Part shown: piece after piece, positions 4,311-9,246 of the stretch | Layout of the letters: each line of letters begins with the position of its first letter | How positions within the stretch are numbered: position 1 is the stretch's first letter | From: JBPEXY01 sp052031065 | GTDB lineage: Bacteria > Pseudomonadota > Gammaproteobacteria > Immundisolibacterales > Immundisolibacteraceae | DNA: 9,246 bases | Direction of reading: 5' to 3' | Assembly (NCBI GenBank): GCA_052031065.1 | Contig: JBPEXY010000308.1 | Location: forward strand, 1 to 9,246 | Position numbers and translations under genes: made by a program | Notes under the pieces: generated by a model | Told to the model about the DNA's origin: nothing | The model's input: the letters and a program-made list of their open reading frames with translations, nothing else | Databases searched by the model: none

Positions 4311-7064
4311 ATGCTGAAAGCCCTGGGTACCCGGGTTTTCGGTAGCCGTAATGATCGTCAGATCAAGCGCTATCGAAAAATCGTTTCGCAAATCAACCAA
4401 TATTCAGAAGCCTATGCCGCGATGGCAGATGGTGAGCTGGCGGCTAACACAGCGCAATTCCGAGAGCGGCTGGAGGCGGGTGAAACACTCGATCAAGTGC
4501 TACCCGAAGCTTTTGCGACGGTTCGCGAGGCTGCTTCCCGAGTTTTGCAGATGCGCCACTTCGACGTCCAGCTGATCGGCGGCATGGTGCTGCATGATGG
4601 TCGCATCGCCGAAATGCGCACCGGAGAAGGTAAAACACTGGTTGCAACCCTGCCGGCCTATCTGAATGCGTTGACCGGTGACGGAGTGCATGTGGTTACC
4701 GTCAACGATTATCTGGCGCAGCGTGACGCTGGCTGGATGGGTAAGGTGTACCAATTTCTCGGCATGACCACCGGCGTGGTGGTTGCCGGTATGGAGCAGG
4801 CAGCCAAGATTGATGCCTATCAGGCCGATATCACCTACGGCACCAACAATGAGTTTGGATTCGATTATCTGCGCGATAACATGGCTTTCAGCGCCGAAGA
4901 TCGAGTACAGCGCGGAAGTCACTTTGCAGTGGTTGATGAGGTCGATTCAATTCTGATTGATGAGGCGCGGACACCGCTGATTATCTCTGGGCCTGCGGAG
5001 GGTGATACCGAGCTCTATCAGAAGCTCAACAAACTGGTGCCGCGGCTGCAGCGTCAGCATGAGGAAGATGGCCCGGGCGATTATTCGGTAGACGAAAAGA
5101 GTCGGCAGATATACCTGACTGAATCGGGGCATGAGCATATAGAGGGAATTCTTGTCGAGGCAAAAGTGCTTGCCGAGGGAGCCAGCCTCTATGACGCCAG
5201 CAACGTCACCACCATGCACTACCTGAATGCCGCCATTCGCGCTGCAACCCTCTATGAAAAAGATGTCCACTATGTGGTCAGAAACGGTGAAGTGGTCATT
5301 GTTGATGAATTCACCGGGCGGATGATGCCGGGCAGGCGTTGGTCTGATGGCCTGCACCAGGCAGTGGAAGCGAAAGAGGGGGTTGAAATCCGCCAGGAGA
5401 ACCAGACCCTCGCCTCGATTACCTTCCAGAATTACTTCCGACTCTACGACAAACTGTCGGGGATGACCGGCACTGCTGATACCGAAGCCTATGAGTTTCA
5501 GCAGATTTATGGTCTTGAGGTGGTGGTGATTCCAACCCACCGGCAGATGGTTCGTGAAGATCTGGGTGATCAGGTATTTCTTACTGCTGAGGAGAAATAT
5601 CAGGCGGTCTATGATGACGTTGTACGTTGTCGTGAGAAGGGTCAACCGGTACTGGTGGGGACCGCCAGCATCGACAGTTCAGAGCTGCTCTCGGAGAGGT
5701 TGCGCAAAGCCGGCATTGATCATGAAGTGCTCAATGCCAAACAGCATGAGCGTGAAGCAGAAATTATCGCCAATGCCGGCGTGCCGGGGGCGGTGACCAT
5801 CGCTACCAACATGGCCGGTCGCGGTACTGACATCGTTCTCGGAGGAAATCTGGAGGCGATGCTCGCGGGCCTCGATGAGGGTGAACAGCAAGCGCAGCGA
5901 GAGCAGGTGCGTAATCGCTGGCAACAGGCCCATGATCAGGTACTAGAGGTTGGCGGGCTCCACGTTATCGGTACCGAGCGCAACGAGTCGCGGCGGGTTG
6001 ATAACCAGCTGCGTGGACGTTCTGGTCGCCAGGGTGATCCGGGGTCGAGCCGTTTTTATCTCTCTCTGCAGGATGATCTGATGCGAATTTTTGCATCAGA
6101 AAAAGTCTCCGGCTGGATGCAGAAACTGGGACTGGAGCAGGGCGAGGCGATCGAGCATCGCTGGGTGACCCGGGCCATCGAAAACGCCCAGCGTAAGGTC
6201 GAGGCGCGTAACTTTGATATGCGCAAACAGCTGCTGGAATATGATGATATTGCTAACGAGCAGCGTCTGCTGGTCTATCGGCAGCGTAAGGAGCTACTCG
6301 AGGCAGAGCAGGTCGGCGAGACCGCCGACAACATGCGTGAGGATGTACTGGTTGCCCTGGTCAGTGGCGGGCTTTCTGCCACTCAGTTGCCTGAAGAGTG
6401 GGATACCGGATCGCTGCATGAGCAGCTGGCGGGTGAGTTTGGTCTCGAGTTTGATTTCGACCGCTGGTTAAAGGAAAACCCGGAAGCGAGACTCGAAGAT
6501 CTCGCCGACGCGGTTCACCAGGCGGGGAATAGCAAGATTGCGGCGAAAAAGGAGAAACTGCCGCCGGAACTCTGGTCACACGTCGAAAAGTCGGTGCTGT
6601 TGCAGGTACTCGACAGTCAGTGGAAAGAGCATCTGTCGGCGATGGACCATCTTCGCCAGGGGATTCACCTGAGGGGCTATGCGCAGAAGAACCCGAAGCA
6701 GGAATATAAGCGCGAGGCCTTCGAGATGTTCAATCAGATGCTGGAGCGCGTGCGCCATGAAGTGACCAGCATGTTGATGCGTGTCGAGTTTCGTGCCGAA
6801 GCAGATGCCGAGGCGATTGATGAGCAGCGCCGACAGACTGCAGCGATGCAGATGCAGCACCCCGCTGCTGAAGCAGTAGCAACTGAATCGGCGGCCGAGT
6901 CAGCGCCGTCTGGGGCACCTTCACCGCAGCGTCCTCCGACCGCACCATCCCAGGCGGGTGGTGCTGAGCCGTTTGTGCGGCCGGCACAGAAGGTGGGACG
7001 GAATCAGCCCTGCCCCTGTGGCTCGGGCAAAAAATATAAACAGTGTCACGGTAAGCTGGCCTGA
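4311..7064 (+). CDS. secA: Preprotein translocase ATPase SecA
   Basis: SecA is the motor that pushes unfolded preproteins through SecYEG using ATP. The product is 917 aa (E. coli 901). Visible elements: Walker A MRTGEGKTL with K108; Walker B DEVDS from D209, followed by LIDEARTPL; a preprotein cross-linking region (about 220-370); NBD2 motif MAGRGTDI (501-508) and the motif VI region LRGRSGRQGD. Next come the helical scaffold and wing regions, then an Ala/Pro-rich linker (about 849-885). The C-terminal zinc finger is C901, C903, C912, H913 (PCPCGSGKKYKQCHGKL), which binds SecB and lipid in the family. ATG 4311 is preceded by GGA at 4300-4302 (8 nt). No SecM-like arrest motif is encoded upstream, so secretion-responsive control, if any, differs from E. 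coli. Confidence 0.98.
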   Translation: MLKALGTRVFGSRNDRQIKRYRKIVSQINQYSEAYAAMADGELAANTAQFRERLEAGETLDQVLPEAFATVREAASRVLQMRHFDVQLIGGMVLHDGRIAEMRTGEGKTLVATLPAYLNALTGDGVHVVTVNDYLAQRDAGWMGKVYQFLGMTTGVVVAGMEQAAKIDAYQADITYGTNNEFGFDYLRDNMAFSAEDRVQRGSHFAVVDEVDSILIDEARTPLIISGPAEGDTELYQKLNKLVPRLQRQHEEDGPGDYSVDEKSRQIYLTESGHEHIEGILVEAKVLAEGASLYDASNVTTMHYLNAAIRAATLYEKDVHYVVRNGEVVIVDEFTGRMMPGRRWSDGLHQAVEAKEGVEIRQENQTLASITFQNYFRLYDKLSGMTGTADTEAYEFQQIYGLEVVVIPTHRQMVREDLGDQVFLTAEEKYQAVYDDVVRCREKGQPVLVGTASIDSSELLSERLRKAGIDHEVLNAKQHEREAEIIANAGVPGAVTIATNMAGRGTDIVLGGNLEAMLAGLDEGEQQAQREQVRNRWQQAHDQVLEVGGLHVIGTERNESRRVDNQLRGRSGRQGDPGSSRFYLSLQDDLMRIFASEKVSGWMQKLGLEQGEAIEHRWVTRAIENAQRKVEARNFDMRKQLLEYDDIANEQRLLVYRQRKELLEAEQVGETADNMREDVLVALVSGGLSATQLPEEWDTGSLHEQLAGEFGLEFDFDRWLKENPEARLEDLADAVHQAGNSKIAAKKEKLPPELWSHVEKSVLLQVLDSQWKEHLSAMDHLRQGIHLRGYAQKNPKQEYKREAFEMFNQMLERVRHEVTSMLMRVEFRAEADAEAIDEQRRQTAAMQMQHPAAEAVATESAAESAPSGAPSPQRPPTAPSQAGGAEPFVRPAQKVGRNQPCPCGSGKKYKQCHGKLA

Positions 7065-7100
7065 TGTGGGCAAGTTCGCGGCAGATCTGCAGGTTAACCC

Positions 7101-8318
7101 ATGGGTGATCAAACTGGCCAGAAGCAAGCGCTGTTACCCGTTCCCGGCGTGCGCCTCGCAACAGTTACCGCCGGCATCAAAAAATCAGGTGCTGCCGACC
7201 TGTTGTTGATTGAAACCGGCGCTGAATCGTCGCTGGCCGCTACCTTTACACGCAACCGTTTTGCTGCTGCGCCGGTGCAGCTTTGTAAACAGTTTCTTCA
7301 ACAGCAGCAGCCCAGATATCTGCTGATCAATAGCGGTAATGCCAATTGCGGATTGGGCGAAGCCGGACTGGAGGCAGCGCGAAAATGTTGTCAGGCAGTC
7401 GCTGGGTCTGGAGGAGTTGCAGCCGAACAGGTGCTGCCCTTCTCCACCGGTGTTATTGCCGAACCGCTGCCGTTTGAGCGTATTGTCGACAAGATTCCCC
7501 AGCTGATCAGTGAGCTGGATGGCGATCACTGGTGGTCAGCTGCCGATGCGATTCGTACCACCGATACGGTCGCCAAGGGTGGCAGTCTGCAGCTTGAACT
7601 GGCTGGCAGAACCGTTACTTTAACTGGAATCGCGAAGGGCTCGGGAATGATCCGGCCTGATATGGCGACCATGCTTGCCTACATCGCTACCGATCTGCCG
7701 ATGGCCGGTGATCACCTGCAACAGGCACTGCAGCAAGCGGTTGATTTAAGCTTTAACTGCATTAGTGTCGATGGTGACATGTCCACCAACGATGCGGCGG
7801 TGTTGATAGCGACCGGTGCTGCTGGCGGTCCAGCAGTGGTGCCGGGTGACGCCGATTGGGTGATCTTCGTCGACGCACTGACCGCGCTGTGTCAGCAGCT
7901 CGCTCAGGCGATTGTCCGTGACGGTGAAGGGGCAACAAAATTCATCACTCTGCAGGTGCGCGGAGCAGCAACCCGGGAAGATGCCAAAGCGGTTGCGTCG
8001 GCGGTGGCGCACTCCCCGCTGGTGAAAACCGCCTTTTTTGCTTCTGATGCCAACTGGGGCAGGATACTCGCCGCTGTGGGCTACGCTCAGGTTGAGCAGC
8101 TCGATATCAACCGCGTCGAGATATTCCTTAACGATCTCTGTATTGTCCGTAATGGTGCCCGTGCCGGTGAGTATCAGGAGCAGGCCGGTACCGCGGTAAT
8201 GGCTGAGGATGAAATTGTGGTCACCATTAACCTGCAGTCGGGTGATCAGCATATCACCTACTGGACCTGCGATCTCTCCTACGAGTATGTGCGTATTAAC
8301 GCCGAATATCGTACCTGA
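7101..8318 (+). CDS. argJ: Glutamate N-acetyltransferase / ornithine acetyltransferase ArgJ
   Basis: ArgJ transfers acetyl from N-acetylornithine to glutamate, recycling the acetyl group in arginine synthesis. Some homologues can also use acetyl-CoA. The product is 405 aa, the normal length. It is an Ntn-type enzyme that self-cleaves before a threonine, and the site is visible as KGSGMIRPDMATML, with T190 as nucleophile. Processing would give an alpha chain of 189 and a beta chain of 216 residues. Further family marks are STGVIAEPLP, DGDMSTNDAA, AQAIVRDGEGATKF, DANWGRILAAVG and the conserved end YVRINAEYRT. ATG 7101 is fixed by an in-frame TAA at 7095-7097; AGG at 7091-7093 serves as a modest ribosome binding site. 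It follows secA by 36 bp on the same strand. Whether it is mono- or bifunctional cannot be told from motifs. Confidence 0.96.
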   Translation: MGDQTGQKQALLPVPGVRLATVTAGIKKSGAADLLLIETGAESSLAATFTRNRFAAAPVQLCKQFLQQQQPRYLLINSGNANCGLGEAGLEAARKCCQAVAGSGGVAAEQVLPFSTGVIAEPLPFERIVDKIPQLISELDGDHWWSAADAIRTTDTVAKGGSLQLELAGRTVTLTGIAKGSGMIRPDMATMLAYIATDLPMAGDHLQQALQQAVDLSFNCISVDGDMSTNDAAVLIATGAAGGPAVVPGDADWVIFVDALTALCQQLAQAIVRDGEGATKFITLQVRGAATREDAKAVASAVAHSPLVKTAFFASDANWGRILAAVGYAQVEQLDINRVEIFLNDLCIVRNGARAGEYQEQAGTAVMAEDEIVVTINLQSGDQHITYWTCDLSYEYVRINAEYRT

Positions 8319-8401
8319 CCGCCCTGCTTTCTTCGGTGGTGGCGACATTCTAAAAGGTAATTCCGGTAGTCCAGAATCCAGGCCTGTTTGTCTGCGAGCT
8401 A
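8319..8401 (+). other. Short argJ-Nudix spacer, no clear control elements
   Basis: Bases 8318-8323 (ACCGCC) can pair with 8335-8340 (GGTGGT), with one G-U pair and an 11-nt loop. No T run follows, so this is not a good terminator. I see no strong promoter. The Nudix start has only GAG at 8396-8398, very close to its ATG, so its translation may be weak or depend on upstream ribosomes. Confidence 0.25.
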
Positions 8402-9246
8402 ATGGAAAAAACTGAACGGCTGTCGATAGCCCTGGCACTGCTGGTGACGCCAGATAGCAAGGTACTTGTGGGTCAGCGAAATGCTGATCAACACCTGGGA
8501 GACAAGCTGGAATTCCCCGGCGGCAAGATAGAACCAGATGAGTCCGCAGAGCAGGCGATGCGGCGTGAGCTGTTCGAAGAGACCGGTCTCCGCGCTGACC
8601 ATTTTCGCCCGCTGATAACCATACCTCACTATTACCCCGCTGGTGGTGGTTTTGCCGCCCGCAAGCTGATACTACGTGTGTTTCTGGTCACTGCATGGTC
8701 AGGCGCCATTGATGGCGGAGCGAACTGGCAGTGGCAGCCGTTGAGTCAGCTTGATGAATCGCTTTTTCCAGCAGCCAACCGCAGTATGGTCCGGGCGTTA
8801 CGGCTGCCTACCCGGTTGATGATCACCGCTAACATGGACGATCCGCTGGAAATTGCCGAGCGGTATCGTCGCGCCGCCAGCAATGGGGTGAGATTGATCT
8901 ATCTGCGCGATCACTCAAGGCCACGGCGAGAGTACGAGCAGCAGGTGCAACGGTTTCTGCGCCAGGTTGAGTCGCAGGATTGCCAGGTGATGGTGCGGGA
9001 CGACGTTTCCGCCACATTGCTGGACAAGGTATCGGGTATTCATCTCGGCTCTGCGGCGCTGCAGCGGTCTGCCAGCCGCCCGGTGGGCCAGCAGAAATGG
9101 TGCTCGGCGGCTTGCCACAATCAGCAACAGATTGCTCACGCCGCGCAGCTCGGTGTGGATTTCATTACCCTCTCCCCGGTTAAAACGACATCAACTCATC
9201 CGCAGGCGTTACCGTTAGGGTGGGACCGGTTCCGGCAGTGGGTAGC
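8402..9246 (+). CDS. Nudix (MutT-type) hydrolase fused to a ThiE-like domain, 3' end outside window
   Basis: The frame is open for 281 codons to the window end with no stop. The N-terminal half (about 5-130) is a MutT-type Nudix domain. Its Nudix box runs from G41 to L63 and fits GX5EX7REUXEEXGU exactly, with E47, R55, E56, E59, E60 and G62. MutT-type enzymes hydrolyse 8-oxo-dGTP and so prevent A:T to C:G changes. The second half (from about R138) resembles thiamine-phosphate synthase: YLRD (167-170), VRDDV (198-202), GIHLG (212-216), then SAACHN and LGVDFITLSPV. The usual catalytic residues look altered (GSAAL instead of GQEDL; STHP instead of TxTK), so ThiE activity is doubtful. From memory, such fusions follow argJ in several gammaproteobacteria. 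ATG 8402 is the only plausible start after an in-frame TAA at 8351. Probably 30-40 residues are missing. Confidence 0.88.
   Translation, partial: MEKTERLSIALALLVTPDSKVLVGQRNADQHLGDKLEFPGGKIEPDESAEQAMRRELFEETGLRADHFRPLITIPHYYPAGGGFAARKLILRVFLVTAWSGAIDGGANWQWQPLSQLDESLFPAANRSMVRALRLPTRLMITANMDDPLEIAERYRRAASNGVRLIYLRDHSRPRREYEQQVQRFLRQVESQDCQVMVRDDVSATLLDKVSGIHLGSAALQRSASRPVGQQKWCSAACHNQQQIAHAAQLGVDFITLSPVKTTSTHPQALPLGWDRFRQWV

Noticed and set aside
4947..5645. 232-codon minus-strand open frame inside secA
   Set aside because: Antisense to conserved SecA motifs, with no recognisable domain and no spacing for its own control elements.
7746..8438. 230-codon minus-strand open frame over the argJ 3' end and the Nudix start
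   Set aside because: It shadows two well-identified genes, has no domain I recognise, and its composition reflects the complement of argJ.

Overview
The window looks like chromosomal core-genome DNA from a gammaproteobacterium outside the enterics. It carries the end of the division and cell wall (dcw) cluster, ftsA-ftsZ-lpxC. This is followed by a DUF721/DciA-type gene on the opposite strand, then an M23 peptidase-secA-argJ-Nudix/ThiE block. FtsZ, LpxC, SecA and ArgJ keep gammaproteobacterial signatures over their whole lengths. From memory, this order resembles pseudomonads and related lineages. It differs from E. coli, where secM precedes secA and the helicase loader is DnaC. I saw no mobile elements, tRNA, rRNA or CRISPR.

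Layout. Positions 1-307 are the 3' end of ftsA. After a 105-bp gap comes ftsZ (413-1570). The 189-bp ftsZ-lpxC spacer holds two extended -10 promoter candidates, a strong hairpin at the predicted mRNA 5' end, and a well-placed ribosome binding site. That site leads into a six-codon reading frame whose stop overlaps the GTG start of lpxC (1760-2674). The dciA-like gene (2659-3129, minus) converges on lpxC and overlaps its tail by 16 bp. A 230-bp divergent spacer separates it from a membrane-anchored M23 metallopeptidase (3360-4289). Then come secA (4311-7064), argJ (7101-8318) and a MutT-type Nudix gene with a ThiE-like C-terminal domain (8402 to the window end, incomplete), all on the plus strand.

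Function. FtsA and FtsZ build the division ring. LpxC commits UDP-acyl-GlcNAc to lipid A synthesis. The M23 protein probably cleaves peptidoglycan cross-links, and SecA drives protein export. The left part is therefore an envelope and division region, followed by housekeeping genes for replication (DciA), arginine synthesis (ArgJ) and nucleotide-pool cleaning (Nudix). M23 and secA are 21 bp apart and secA and argJ 36 bp apart, which suggests co-transcription.

I found no new multi-gene system. The most informative unexplained structure is the lpxC leader. The next points of interest are the M23 gene in the position secM holds in enterics, the lpxC/dciA tail overlap, and the altered ThiE-like domain of the last gene.
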